Under the pieces are notes generated by a model. The model was not told the DNA's origin. It did not search any database and saw nothing but the letters and a program-made list of their open reading frames with translations. Made by a program: the position numbers and the translations under genes. A DNA stretch of 43,684 nt from Actinomycetes bacterium (lineage in GTDB: Bacteria; Actinomycetota; Acidimicrobiia; Acidimicrobiales; Bog-793), in contig JAKBAA010000023.1 in the NCBI GenBank assembly GCA_021809425.1, forward strand, positions 1 through 43,684, written 5' to 3'. Positions 7,932 to 17,687 of the stretch are shown in pieces; the first letter of the stretch is position 1; each line of letters opens with the position of its first letter.

Positions 7932-8393
7932 TCAGGTGAACGCCTGGAGGACCTCGCGGCGTGGGCCCCGGGCCCGCTCCACCATGTCGGCGAGCGTGAA
8001 CGAGTCGAGGTAGTGGCGCATGTGGCGGCCCACCTCCGCCCACACGTCGAGGAGCACGCACTGCCCCTCGTGGTCGCAGGCCCCGTCGGCGTGCGGCTCG
8101 CCGAAGTCGCCGAGGGTGATCGGGCCGTCGACGGCGCTCACGATCGCCCCGAGGGTGATGTCCGACGGCGGGCGTGCCAGCACGTAGCCCCCGCCGACCC
8201 CCCGCTTCGAGCGGACCAGCCCGGCACCCTTCAGGGCGAGCAGGATCTGCTCCAGGTAGGGCTGGGGGAGCCCGGTCCGTTCGGCGATGTCGCGTACCGA
8301 CGTCGGCACGTCGTCACCACCGCCCTCGCTCGCCCGGAGCGCGAGCGAGAGCAACGCCCTGCTGGCGTAGTCGCCGCGTGTCGACACCCGCAC
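7932..8393 (-). CDS. Rrf2-family transcriptional regulator, two-cysteine cluster
   Basis: A 153-residue winged-helix regulator. The family pattern is clear: VSTRGDYASRALLSLAL, IAERTGLPQPYLEQILLALKGAGLVRSKRGVGGGYVLAR, then DGPITL. Members such as IscR, NsrR and RsrR sense iron-sulfur status or nitric oxide. Here C106 and C112 are present with the usual five-residue gap, but position 118, where IscR and NsrR have the third cysteine, is a tryptophan. A cluster, if bound, would therefore need another ligand. The GTG start at 8393 follows TACCAT by 6 nt, a leaderless arrangement. It is divergent from the phosphodiesterase-fold gene. Confidence 0.9.
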   Translation of the reverse strand: MRVSTRGDYASRALLSLALRASEGGGDDVPTSVRDIAERTGLPQPYLEQILLALKGAGLVRSKRGVGGGYVLARPPSDITLGAIVSAVDGPITLGDFGEPHADGACDHEGQCVLLDVWAEVGRHMRHYLDSFTLADMVERARGPRREVLQAFT

Positions 8394-8431
8394 CGCGCCA
8401 TGGTAGGTCGGCCGGACCTATGCTCGGGCCG
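8394..8431. promoter_or_regulatory. Divergent leaderless promoters (Rrf2 / phosphodiesterase)
   Basis: Minus strand: TACCAT (plus 8400-8405) ends 6 nt before the Rrf2 GTG. Plus strand: TATGCT (8419-8424) ends 7 nt before the ATG at 8432. Only 38 bp separate the two start codons, so an Rrf2-type protein bound here could affect both genes. No convincing inverted repeat is visible. Confidence 0.6.
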
Positions 8432-9577
8432 ATGCAACGGCCGGGGCCAGCCGCGCTCGCCGCCGAGCACGCCCCCTGCCTGCCTGCCTACGGCGACCAC
8501 AGCCTGGCCGACCTCGTCCCGGCGCTCCTCGACCGGGCCCGGCACCTCGCCGAAGGCACCCTGCCGGCCTTCCTGGCCGCGCCGGTGGCCGCCGCGCCGC
8601 AGGTGGTCCTGCTCGTCCTCGACGGCCTCGGCGAGCAGCAGCTGGCGGAGCGACCGGCCCTCGCTCCCGTGCTGTCGGCCCTCGACGGCTCGCCGCTCAC
8701 CTCGGTGGCGCCGTCCACCACCGCCAGCGCCCTCACCTCGCTGGCCACCGGGGCGACGCCCGCCGAGCACGGCGTGCTCGGCTACCGCCTGCGCGCCGCC
8801 GCCGGCGTGCTCAACGTGCTCCGCTGGACCCTGGACGGCGCCGATGCCCGCGGGCTCGTGCCCCCCCACGGGTTCTGCCGGCGCCCACCGTTCCTCGGCC
8901 GCCGTCCGCCGGTCGTCGCCCGCGCCGAGTTCGCCGGGACCGGGTTCACCGAGGCATACCTTCCCGGCGCCGACCTGCGCGGCTGGCGGGTGCCCTCGTC
9001 CATCGCCGTCGAGGTCCGCCGGGCGCTCGCCGAGGGCGTCCCGCTCGTCTACGCCTACTACGACGGCGTCGACAAGATCGCGCACGAGACCGGTCTCGGC
9101 GAGCACTACGACGCCGAGCTGGCAGCGGTCGACCGCCTGGTGGGCGACCTGCTCGACCTGCTGCCGCCCGGCGCCGCCCTCGTCGTCACGGCCGACCACG
9201 GCCAGGTCGAGGTGCGCGACGAGCCCGTCCGGCTCGCCCCGGACCTGCTCGACGCCGTGGGGCTGCTGTCGGGGGAGGGTCGTTTCCGCTGGCTGCACGT
9301 CCCGCCGGGCGCCGTCGACGACGTGGTGGCGGCCTGCCGGGAGGCGTACGGCCACCTGGCCTGGGTGCGCACCCGGGAGGAGGTCGTGGCGGAGGGATGG
9401 CTCGGCGGCCGCCCCGCCGACGACCTGTTCGAGCGGATCGGCGACGTCGCCCTCGCGGCGCGCGCCCCGGTCGCCTTCTTCGACCCGGCCGACACCGGCG
9501 AGCTCCGTCTCGTCGCCCGGCACGGCTCGCTGACGCCGGCCGAGATGCTCGTCCCACTGCGGACGGCCGTGCGGTGA
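8432..9577 (+). CDS. Alkaline-phosphatase-fold nucleotide pyrophosphatase/phosphodiesterase family protein
   Basis: A 381-residue cytoplasmic protein of the type I phosphodiesterase/nucleotide pyrophosphatase group. Metal and nucleophile positions are recognisable: VLLVLDGLG (Asp64), APSTTAS (Thr96 or Thr97 as nucleophile) with TSLATGATPAEHGVLGY, AYYDGVDKIAHETG, and VVTADHGQVEV. No signal peptide or membrane segment is seen. The substrate is unknown; members hydrolyse phosphodiester or pyrophosphate bonds of nucleotides or lipids. ATG 8432 follows TATGCT by 7 nt. An upstream ATG at 8420 lies inside that hexamer and is less likely. Confidence 0.85.
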   Translation: MQRPGPAALAAEHAPCLPAYGDHSLADLVPALLDRARHLAEGTLPAFLAAPVAAAPQVVLLVLDGLGEQQLAERPALAPVLSALDGSPLTSVAPSTTASALTSLATGATPAEHGVLGYRLRAAAGVLNVLRWTLDGADARGLVPPHGFCRRPPFLGRRPPVVARAEFAGTGFTEAYLPGADLRGWRVPSSIAVEVRRALAEGVPLVYAYYDGVDKIAHETGLGEHYDAELAAVDRLVGDLLDLLPPGAALVVTADHGQVEVRDEPVRLAPDLLDAVGLLSGEGRFRWLHVPPGAVDDVVAACREAYGHLAWVRTREEVVAEGWLGGRPADDLFERIGDVALAARAPVAFFDPADTGELRLVARHGSLTPAEMLVPLRTAVR

Positions 9578-9650
9578 GCGCCCCTCCCGGGCGCCCCGCC
9601 TCGCCGCTGCGCCCCACGATCGCCCTGAGGAGCTGGAGGAAGGAGCGTCC

Positions 9651-11176
<1,526 letters not shown>

Positions 11177-11180
<4 letters not shown>

Positions 11181-11965
11181 CCGGCGATGCCGCCCCGCCG
11201 GGATGGTCGGCGCCCCCGGCCCGCCCGTTCACCCTCGCCGTCGACGTCGGCGGGACCGGCATCAAAGCCTCCGTGCTCGACGCCGCCGACCAGATGGTGG
11301 CCGACCGGGTCCGGGTCCCGACCACCTACCCGCTCGCCCCCGACCGGTTCGTCGACGTCGTCTCGACCCTCGTCGCCCCGCTGCCCGCCTACGACCGGGT
11401 CGCCGTCGGCTTCCCCGGGGTCGTCCGCCGCGGTCGGATCGTCACCGCCCCGCACTTCGTCACCGAGGACGGCCCGGGGACCGAGGTCGTCCCCGACCTG
11501 CTGACGGCCTGGCGCGGCTTCGACCTGTCCACGGCGATCGCCTCCCGCCTCGGCCGGCCCACCCGGGTGGCCAACGACGCCGATCTCCAGGGCATGGCCG
11601 TCGTCTCCGGCCACGGCCTCGAGATGGTCGTGACGCTCGGCACCGGCGTCGGAACCGCCCTGTTCCTCGAGGGTGCGCTCGCTCCCCACCTCGAGCTTGC
11701 CCACCATCCCTTCCGCAAGGGCGACACCTACAACGAGCAGCTCGGCGACGCCGCCCTCCAGCGGGTCGGGCCCGACAAGTGGCGCCGGCGGGTCGACCGG
11801 GCGCTGCGCAACTTCACCGACCTCGTCAACTTCGACCGCTGCTACCTCGGCGGCGGCAACGCCCGCCACCTGCACGGGCACCTTGTGCCTCCCTTCGAGG
11901 TGGTCGACAACGTCGCCGGCATCCTCGGCGGCATCCGCCTGTGGGAGCGCGAGGCGCACCTCTAG
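11177..11965 (+). CDS. ROK-family sugar kinase, polyphosphate glucokinase-like
   Basis: A 262-residue ROK kinase. The phosphate-binding motif DVGGTGIKASVL starts at Asp23; FPGVVRRGRI, NDADLQGMA (with the catalytic Asp) and TLGTGVGTALF follow. The ROK zinc motif (CxCGxxGC) is absent, and HLELAHHPFRKG occupies the place of the LGH segment. Short length, lack of the zinc motif, and WRRRVDRALRNFTDLVNFDRCYLGGGNA are reminiscent of actinobacterial polyphosphate glucokinases (PpgK), so glucose is the likely acceptor with polyphosphate and/or ATP as donor. The start overlaps the pepA stop. Confidence 0.8.
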
Positions 11966-11987
11966 GCGCTCGCCCCTCTGGGCGCCG

Positions 11988-12383
11988 TCAGCTCGTACCG
12001 GCGCTCGAGCACTGCGCCGACAGGGCGCTCACGAGCTCGCCCTCGGGCACCCGCGAGCTCTCCGACAGGCTCGCCTGCAGCGCCTGGAACTGCCCGCCGG
12101 CACTTCCGGCAAGCGCCGCTGGCCGGAGGGCCCGGCGCAGCTGGACGAGCGCCGCCGCCCGAGTCCGCTCGGCCATGGCGCCGTGCTGGTGGGTCGAGCG
12201 CTCGTACAGCTGGATCGAGCGGCTGACGTGGCCGCAGGCCTCCTGCACGAGCGCCGACGACCCGCCCCCGCCACAGCCGCCGAGCAGGCCGCCGAGCAGA
12301 CCGACGGTGGCGAGCACCCCGGCACCGCGCCCGATCCGACGGGCACCGCCCCCGCCGCCGGTTCCCCCTCGGTGACCGCTCAC
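11988..12383 (-). CDS. Small predicted lipoprotein
   Basis: A 131-residue protein of unknown function. After an Arg/Gly-rich N-terminus there is a hydrophobic stretch (VLATVGLLGGLLGGC) ending in a lipobox with Cys37, followed by a Gly/Ser linker and a helical Ala/Gln/Ser-rich domain with two further cysteines. It is probably a membrane-anchored lipoprotein processed by LspA. The GTG start at 12383 overlaps the stop of the upstream gene by four bases, so it is the second gene of a two-gene unit. The 3' end converges with the ROK kinase gene. I recognise no family. Confidence 0.65.
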   Translation of the reverse strand: MSGHRGGTGGGGGARRIGRGAGVLATVGLLGGLLGGCGGGGSSALVQEACGHVSRSIQLYERSTHQHGAMAERTRAAALVQLRRALRPAALAGSAGGQFQALQASLSESSRVPEGELVSALSAQCSSAGTS

Positions 12384-12940
12384 TCGGCCAGCCAGGCCGG
12401 CGCGGCGTCGAGCAGGAAGCGGCTGACGGCGAGCGCCCGGTCGAAGCTCTCGCACAGCAGCTCCTCGCCGGCCAGCACCCGGGCGAGCGAGACCTCCTGG
12501 CGGGCCACGATGGTGAGCCGGCGTACCGGCGGGTCGGTCACCGACCCGAACGAGTCGGTGGCCGAGATCTCGAGCGGCAGGGCCACGCCGCCGACCCCGG
12601 CGAGGTCGATGGCGAGGCGGAGCAGGTCCGGCCCGTGCGGCAGCGGCGGCACGCCCCAGGTGAAGGTGAGCGGGAACGACCACTTGTCCGGGGGCTCGAC
12701 GTCCTCGGGCAGCGCCACCACGGCGTCCTCGAAGTCGAGCAGCACCCGCGGGTCCACCTCGAGGGCGAGGTGCAGGTCGATCGGCCCGCCACACCCCTCC
12801 TCGGGGTGGAGGTCGACCTCCCAGAACTGGCGGAGCGAGTAGGTCTCGACGAAGTGCCGCTCGTCGTGGACGTGGAACCCGTGCTCGACGGCATGGTCCT
12901 TGAGCTCCGCCACGTAGCCCGCCACATCGATCACCGCCAT
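12380..12940 (-). CDS. Conserved-looking protein of unknown function
   Basis: A 186-residue soluble acidic protein, with no signal peptide or membrane segment. It starts MAVIDVAGYVAELKDHAVEHGF and contains an HPEEGCGGPIDLHLALEVDPRVLLDFED segment. The even mix of hydrophobic and acidic residues and a strong GC3 pattern support real coding, but I recognise no domain. ATG 12940 is preceded by TACACT with a 9-nt gap. It is translationally coupled to the lipoprotein gene downstream and divergent from the inositol-monophosphatase-family gene, with 63 bp in between. Confidence 0.7.
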   Translation of the reverse strand: MAVIDVAGYVAELKDHAVEHGFHVHDERHFVETYSLRQFWEVDLHPEEGCGGPIDLHLALEVDPRVLLDFEDAVVALPEDVEPPDKWSFPLTFTWGVPPLPHGPDLLRLAIDLAGVGGVALPLEISATDSFGSVTDPPVRRLTIVARQEVSLARVLAGEELLCESFDRALAVSRFLLDAAPAWLAE

Positions 12941-13003
12941 GCCAGCGCCAGTGTAGGCCGGACGGCCGTCGCTGCCGCTCGACGTGGCCGGTACGCTCGG
13001 GCG
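12941..13003. promoter_or_regulatory. Divergent promoters (unknown protein / IMPase)
   Basis: Plus strand: TACGCT (12992-12997) ends 6 nt before the ATG at 13004, the leaderless arrangement. Minus strand: TACACT (plus 12950-12955) ends 9 nt before the ATG at 12940. Confidence 0.55.
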
Positions 13004-13762
13004 ATGGACGCCGGCGACCTCCTCGAGGTGTGCCGGGCCACCACCGCCGCCGTCACGGCCGCCCTGGCGGCCGTCGACGACTGGGGCCTCGCCGGTACGC
13101 GGCCGGGCCAGTACCTTCCCGACCTCGCCGCCGATGCGGCCGCGGTCGAGGTGCTCCTCGGGGCCGGCCTCGGGGTGCTCTCCGAGGAGTCCGGCCTGCA
13201 CGAGCCAGGGCGCTCCCTGCTCGCCGTCGTCGACCCGCTCGACGGCTCGACGAACGCCTCCCGCGGCATCCCCTGGTTCGCCACGAGCGTCTGCGTCCTC
13301 GACGCCGACGGCCCGGTCGCCGCCGTCGTGGTCAACCAGGCATCGGCGGTCTGCTACCAGGCCACCCGCGGCGGCGGGGCCACCCGTGACGGCCGGCCGG
13401 TCCGCCCGTCGGGCGAGGAGCACCTCGGTGCCGCCATCGTGGGACTGTCCGGCTACCCGCCCGCCTACCTCGGCTGGAAGCAGTACCGCGCCCTCGGGGC
13501 GGTCGCCCTCGACCTGTGCGCCGTCGCCGACGGCACCCTCGACGGCTACGTCGACGCCGCCCGGTCGGCCCACGGCCCGTGGGACTACCTCGGCGGCCTG
13601 CTCGTCTGCCACGAGGCCGGGGCGTCCGTCGCCGACGCCCTCGGGCGTGACCTCGTCGTGCGGTCGCCCGACGAGCGCCGCACCCCGGTCGCCGGTGCAA
13701 CGCCGGCCCTGCTCCACGAGCTGGTCGCCCGCCGGACGGCCGCCGAGGCGTCGAGCCGGTAG
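13004..13762 (+). CDS. Inositol monophosphatase-family phosphatase
   Basis: A 252-residue magnesium-dependent phosphatase. Motifs: LSEESG (Glu61/Glu62 region), VVDPLDGSTNA with Asp77 and Asp80, and GPWDYLGGLLVCHEAGA with Asp194. These are the metal-binding residues of the inositol monophosphatase/FBPase/CysQ superfamily. The substrate may be inositol phosphate, histidinol phosphate, fructose bisphosphate or PAP; the sequence does not decide. The start ATG 13004 is of the leaderless type. A DUF164 gene follows after 9 nt, but with its own -10 inside the end of this gene. Confidence 0.87.
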   Translation: MDAGDLLEVCRATTAAVTAALAAVDDWGLAGTRPGQYLPDLAADAAAVEVLLGAGLGVLSEESGLHEPGRSLLAVVDPLDGSTNASRGIPWFATSVCVLDADGPVAAVVVNQASAVCYQATRGGGATRDGRPVRPSGEEHLGAAIVGLSGYPPAYLGWKQYRALGAVALDLCAVADGTLDGYVDAARSAHGPWDYLGGLLVCHEAGASVADALGRDLVVRSPDERRTPVAGATPALLHELVARRTAAEASSR

Positions 13763-13771
13763 CCTGCCGGC
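13760..13771 (+). promoter_or_regulatory. Leaderless-type -10 for the DUF164 gene
   Basis: TAGCCT at 13760-13765 overlaps the IMPase stop codon and ends exactly 6 nt before the ATG at 13772. No ribosome-binding site is present. Confidence 0.55.
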
Positions 13772-14539
13772 ATGTCCGAAGCCCCTGCTCGCGGCAACGA
13801 CGGCACTGCCTCGACGCCCGACCGGGGCCAGCTCGAGGCCGTGCTCGCCCTGCAGGACCTCGACGTCCGGCTGCAGCAGCTCCGCCACCGCCGCGACCAC
13901 CTCCCCGAGCGGGAGGCCGTGGCGAAGGTCGACGCCGACCTGTCGGCGCTGCGCGCCGAGCAGGCCGCCCTCGAGGCGGAGCGCGCCCGGCTTGCCGGCG
14001 AGCGTGACGCCTTCGACGGCGAGGCGGCGGCGGCCGGCGCGCGCGTCGCGGCCATCGAGGCCCGCCTGCGCTCGGGCGCCGCCGGGTCCTTCCGGGACCA
14101 GGAGGCCATGGCCGCCGAGATCGCCTCGCTGAGCCGCCGCCGGCGCGAGCTCGAGGACCACGAGCTCGAGGTGATGGAGCAGCTCGAGCCGATCGAGCTG
14201 GCGTTCGCCGCCCTGTCGGCACGTCGCTCGGCGCTCGACGCCGACCGGGAGGCCGCCGCCGCCGCCCTCTCGAGCGCCGCCACCGCGGTCGCCGCCGAGC
14301 TGGCGAGCGCCGAGGCCGAGCGGCCGCCGCTCGCCGACGCCCTCGAGGCCGACCTGCGCCGCACCTACGACGCGCTTGCCGCCCGCCTCGGCGGCGTCGC
14401 CGTCGCCCGCGTCGTGCACGGGACCTGCGAGGGCTGCCGGCTCAGCCTGTCCGCCGCCGAGCTCGACCAGCTGCGCCACGGCGGCTCCGGTCGCCTCCGC
14501 TGCGAGCAGTGCGGCCGTATCCTCGTCGCCCTCGGCTGA
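13772..14539 (+). CDS. DUF164-type coiled-coil protein with C4 zinc ribbon
   Basis: A 255-residue protein. Residues 20-190 are a long coiled coil rich in Ala, Glu and Arg (LEAVLALQDLDVRLQQLRHR onward, with GSFRDQEAMAAEIASLSRRRREL). The C-terminus is a zinc ribbon with cysteines 219, 222, 244 and 247 (CEGCRLSL, CEQCGRIL). This is the DUF164/C4-type zinc-ribbon family, whose members bind nucleic acid or act in cell-wall or secretion settings depending on species; the role here is unknown. It converges with the recycling operon. Confidence 0.87.
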   Translation: MSEAPARGNDGTASTPDRGQLEAVLALQDLDVRLQQLRHRRDHLPEREAVAKVDADLSALRAEQAALEAERARLAGERDAFDGEAAAAGARVAAIEARLRSGAAGSFRDQEAMAAEIASLSRRRRELEDHELEVMEQLEPIELAFAALSARRSALDADREAAAAALSSAATAVAAELASAEAERPPLADALEADLRRTYDALAARLGGVAVARVVHGTCEGCRLSLSAAELDQLRHGGSGRLRCEQCGRILVALG

Positions 14540-14551
14540 CGGCCGTCACCT

Positions 14552-14575
14552 GCCGGCCCATCCTGCCTGGCCGGC
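14552..14575. terminator. GC hairpin between convergent genes
   Basis: GCCGGCC (14552-14558) pairs with GGCCGGC (14569-14575) around a 10-nt loop, between the DUF164 stop and the end of the epimerase gene. It has no T-tract; it is a plausible bidirectional terminator. Confidence 0.4.
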
Positions 14576-14589
14576 CCGACGGGCTCACG

Positions 14590-15633
14590 TCAGACGGCGA
14601 GCCCGACGAAGGGCGGTCGGTAGGCCAGCGAGGCGCCCTCGCCGGTGAACCGGCCGGCGTCGAGGTCGTGGACGGCCTCGGGGGCGACGGTGGCGGCGAG
14701 GGCCACGGCGGCGGCCACGGTGGAGGGCGGCTCGAGCATGCAGCCGACGACCACCCCGAGCCCGGCGGCCCGTGCGACGGCGACCACGTCGGCCGCGGCG
14801 CGCAGCCCGCCGCACTTGGCCAGCTTGACGTTGACGGCGTCGGCCGCCCCGAGCTCGGCGACGCGCAGCACGTCGGCCGGGCCGTGGACCGCCTCGTCGG
14901 CGAGGACCGGCCACGGGCTCACGGCGCGCACCGCCGCCAGGGCGCGCAGGTCGCTGGCGGCGACCGGCTGCTCGATCAGCTCGAGCTCGGTGCCGTGCCG
15001 AGCGAGCGCCGACAGGACGGCCTGCGCCTGCCGCCACGTCCAGGCCTGGTTGGCGTCGAGACGCAGCCGTGCCCGACCCTTGACCGCCTCGGCCACGGCG
15101 CGCACCCGCCGGACGTCGTCGGCCGGGTCGGTGCCGACCTTGAGCTTGAGCACGGTGAAGCCCTCGCCGGCGCGCCGGCGCGCTGCCTCTGCCATCGCGG
15201 CGGGCTCGTCCAGGCTCACCGTGACGTCGGTCCGCACCCCGGTCGCTGCCGCGCCGAGCAGCACCGGCAGGGTGCAGCCGCGGCGGGTGGCGATGGCGTC
15301 GTGGATCGCGAGGTCGAGGGCGCACTTCGCCGTCGTGTTGCCGGCGATCGCCTTGCCGGCGGCGTGCCACAGCGCCTCGGTGGCCGCGAGGTCCCCGCCG
15401 GCGACGGCGGAGGCGAGCGGCCCGAGGAGGGCAGCCTCGATCGAGGCGGCCGTCTCGCCGGTGACCGGCGGCGCCGGCGCCACGCAGGCGCGCCCCTCCG
15501 TGCCGTCGTCGAGGACGAGCCGCAGCTCGACCACCTCGAGGGTCGTCACCCTGCGCAGCGCCGTGACGAACGGCTCGGCCAGCGGCTCGTCGTGCCGGGA
15601 CACCTCGAGCCGCTCGATCCGGGCGCCGGTCAC
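14590..15633 (-). CDS. Enolase-superfamily dipeptide epimerase (L-Ala-D/L-Glu epimerase-like)
   Basis: A 347-residue enzyme of the muconate-lactonizing subgroup. The acid/base and metal residues are in place: the KxK motif in FTVLKLKVGTD, metal ligands in LRLDANQAW, LELIEQPV and VLADEAVHG, and the second lysine in AVNVKLAKCGG. This is the layout of L-Ala-D/L-Glu epimerases, which convert the murein dipeptide L-Ala-D-Glu to L-Ala-L-Glu so it can be cleaved by ordinary peptidases. Other dipeptide specificities exist in the family, so the substrate is inferred mainly from context: it is the last gene of the four-gene MurQ-NagA operon and its GTG overlaps the preceding stop (GTGA). No signal peptide. 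Confidence 0.85.
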   Translation of the reverse strand: MTGARIERLEVSRHDEPLAEPFVTALRRVTTLEVVELRLVLDDGTEGRACVAPAPPVTGETAASIEAALLGPLASAVAGGDLAATEALWHAAGKAIAGNTTAKCALDLAIHDAIATRRGCTLPVLLGAAATGVRTDVTVSLDEPAAMAEAARRRAGEGFTVLKLKVGTDPADDVRRVRAVAEAVKGRARLRLDANQAWTWRQAQAVLSALARHGTELELIEQPVAASDLRALAAVRAVSPWPVLADEAVHGPADVLRVAELGAADAVNVKLAKCGGLRAAADVVAVARAAGLGVVVGCMLEPPSTVAAAVALAATVAPEAVHDLDAGRFTGEGASLAYRPPFVGLAV

Positions 15634-17687
15634 TGCGCCGGGTCGACGGTGCGGCCGGCGGCGAGCACCTGGGCCAGGCGGAGGTCGCCGTCGAGCACCA
15701 CGACGTCGGCCGGCGCTCCGAGGCGGAGCCGTCCGACGTCGTCCCGCCCGAGCAGCCTGGCCGGCCGCTCGGTGGCGGCCGCGAGTGCGTCCTCGAGGCC
15801 GACCCCGATCTCGACGAGGTGGCGCAGCGCTGCCACCAGTGGCGTCGTGCCGCCGGCGATGGTGCCGTCGGCGCGCCGCGCCACGCCGCCGTCGCGGGCG
15901 ATGGTCACCTCGCCGAGCGTGCGTGCCGAGGCCACCGCCCGCGCCAGGCTGGTGGCGTCGGTCACGATCGAGCACCGCCCCGGTGCGGCGGCGAAGGCGA
16001 GCCGGAGGTTGTCGTCGGCGACGTGCACCCCGTCGGCGATCACCTGGACCGCGAGTCGCCGGTCGACGAGGGCGGCTGCCACGAGGCCGGGAGCACGAGC
16101 CGTCACCGGCGACATGGCGTTGAACAGGTGGGTGACCGCCGACGCCCCGGCGTCGGCGGCGAGGCGGGCGACCTCGGCGCTTGCCGCGCTGTGGCCGAGG
16201 GCGACGCGCACCCCGCGCGCGACGAGGGAGGCCACGAGCTCGAGCCCGCCGGGCAGCTCGGGCGCAAGGGTCACCATGGTCACCGGTCCGGCCGCCACGA
16301 GCCCGGCAGCGAGGGCCCCGTCGGGGGAGCGGAGCGCGGCGACCGGATGGGTGCCGGCGCGCCCCGGCGACAGGAACGGGCCCTCCAGGTGGACCCCCAG
16401 GATGCGCGCCGGGCCGGCCGCTCGGCGGGCGAGCGCCCCGATCCGGGCGGTTGCCGCCCGTAGCACGGCCGGGTCGCTCGTGATGAGGGTCGGCTGGTAG
16501 GCGAGCACGCCGTCGCGGGCGAGGGCGGCGCCCATCGCGGCGAGCTCGTCCTCCGACGCCGACAGGGCGTCGATGCCGGCGTAGCCGTTCACCTGGAGGT
16601 CGACGAGCCCCGCCACGGCGACGCGGTCGCCCGACCCGGCGAGCCCGACGGCCCGGATCGCCCCGTCCTCGACCGACACGTCGCCGGTGACGAGCCGCCC
16701 CCCGACGAGCGCCGCGCCGACCCCGAGCCGGCGCGCCCCGCCGTCGCGGCGCTGTGCAGGCGCCTGGCGGGCGTCGAGCGCCGCCCGGAGCCGGCCGCCG
16801 GCCGCCTCCAGGGTGCGTGCCGCCTGTTCGGGCGGCGCGCCGGTGCGGGCCACGAGGCAGGCGAGCTTCGTCACCCACCCGCACGCCTCGAGCGCCCGGT
16901 GGGCCGCCGCCTCGTCGACGCCGGCCACCACCTGGACGATCCGGGTCGCCCGGTCCCGCAGCTTGGTGTTGGTCGGCCGGAAGTCGACCATGAGGTTGCC
17001 GTAGGTCTTGCCGAGCCGGACCATCGTCGCCGTCGACAGGGCGTTCAGGACGAGCTTCTGGGCGGTCCCGGCGTTCAGCCGGCTCGAGCCGGCGAGCACC
17101 TCGCCGCCGACCACGGTCTCGATCGACAGCTCGGCCACCTCGGCCATGGCGCTCGACGGGTTGCACGTCACCGCCACCGTGGCGCCGCCCCGCTCGCCGG
17201 CGGCGCGCAGCGCCGCCACGACGAAGGGGGTGCGCCCGCTCGCCGACACCCCCACCACCACGTCGCCCGGCCCCACCCCGAGCGCCGCCATGGCCCCGGC
17301 CCCGGCCGCCTCGTCGTCCTCCGCCCCCTCTGCGGCACGCCGCAGCGCCCCGTCGCCGCCGGCCAGCACCGCCTCGACCATCCCGGCCGGGACGTCGAAG
17401 GTGGGCCCCAGCTCGGTGGCGTCGAGCACGGCGATCCGCCCGGCCGTCCCGGCGCCCACGTACACGAGGCGCCCGCCGGCCTGCAGGCGGGCCGTGGCGA
17501 GCTCGACCGCCCGGGCGATGGCCGGCACGGCGGTCACGACCGCCTCGAGCGCCCGGCCGGCGTCGGCCGCCAGCACGGCCACGAGCTCGTCGACCGCCAG
17601 CTCGTCGAGGGCCGCCAGCTCGCCGCGGATCTCCTCGGTCGGCAGCTCGCCGAGCGATCCGGCCGGCGGCCGGTCGGCGGGTGTCAT
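15630..17687 (-). CDS. Fused MurNAc-6-phosphate etherase (MurQ) and GlcNAc-6-phosphate deacetylase (NagA)
   Basis: One uninterrupted 685-codon frame encodes two consecutive enzymes. Residues 1 to about 306 are MurQ: a SIS domain with YVGAGTAGRIAVLDATELGPTF (catalytic Glu92), VGVSASGRTPFV, GSSRLNAGTAQKLVLNALST and a C-terminal helical part; it cleaves the D-lactyl ether of MurNAc-6-P. After a roughly 15-residue linker, residues 322-685 are NagA: VDLQVNGYAG, GVHLEGPFLSPGRAGTH (Glu435), ALGHSAAS (His499), THLFNAM (His520), ADGVHV and VTDATS (Asp577). NagA removes the acetyl group of the GlcNAc-6-P that MurQ makes. Start ATG 17687 overlaps the upstream stop (ATGA). No stop codon lies near the domain junction, so separate genes are ruled out at sequence level. 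Confidence 0.93.
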   Translation of the reverse strand: MTPADRPPAGSLGELPTEEIRGELAALDELAVDELVAVLAADAGRALEAVVTAVPAIARAVELATARLQAGGRLVYVGAGTAGRIAVLDATELGPTFDVPAGMVEAVLAGGDGALRRAAEGAEDDEAAGAGAMAALGVGPGDVVVGVSASGRTPFVVAALRAAGERGGATVAVTCNPSSAMAEVAELSIETVVGGEVLAGSSRLNAGTAQKLVLNALSTATMVRLGKTYGNLMVDFRPTNTKLRDRATRIVQVVAGVDEAAAHRALEACGWVTKLACLVARTGAPPEQAARTLEAAGGRLRAALDARQAPAQRRDGGARRLGVGAALVGGRLVTGDVSVEDGAIRAVGLAGSGDRVAVAGLVDLQVNGYAGIDALSASEDELAAMGAALARDGVLAYQPTLITSDPAVLRAATARIGALARRAAGPARILGVHLEGPFLSPGRAGTHPVAALRSPDGALAAGLVAAGPVTMVTLAPELPGGLELVASLVARGVRVALGHSAASAEVARLAADAGASAVTHLFNAMSPVTARAPGLVAAALVDRRLAVQVIADGVHVADDNLRLAFAAAPGRCSIVTDATSLARAVASARTLGEVTIARDGGVARRADGTIAGGTTPLVAALRHLVEIGVGLEDALAAATERPARLLGRDDVGRLRLGAPADVVVLDGDLRLAQVLAAGRTVDPAQ

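Noticed and set aside
12380-14479. A 699-codon minus-strand frame running through the IMPase and DUF164 genes
   Set aside because: Only its last 186 codons (from ATG 12940) look like real protein; the rest is antisense to two recognised genes.
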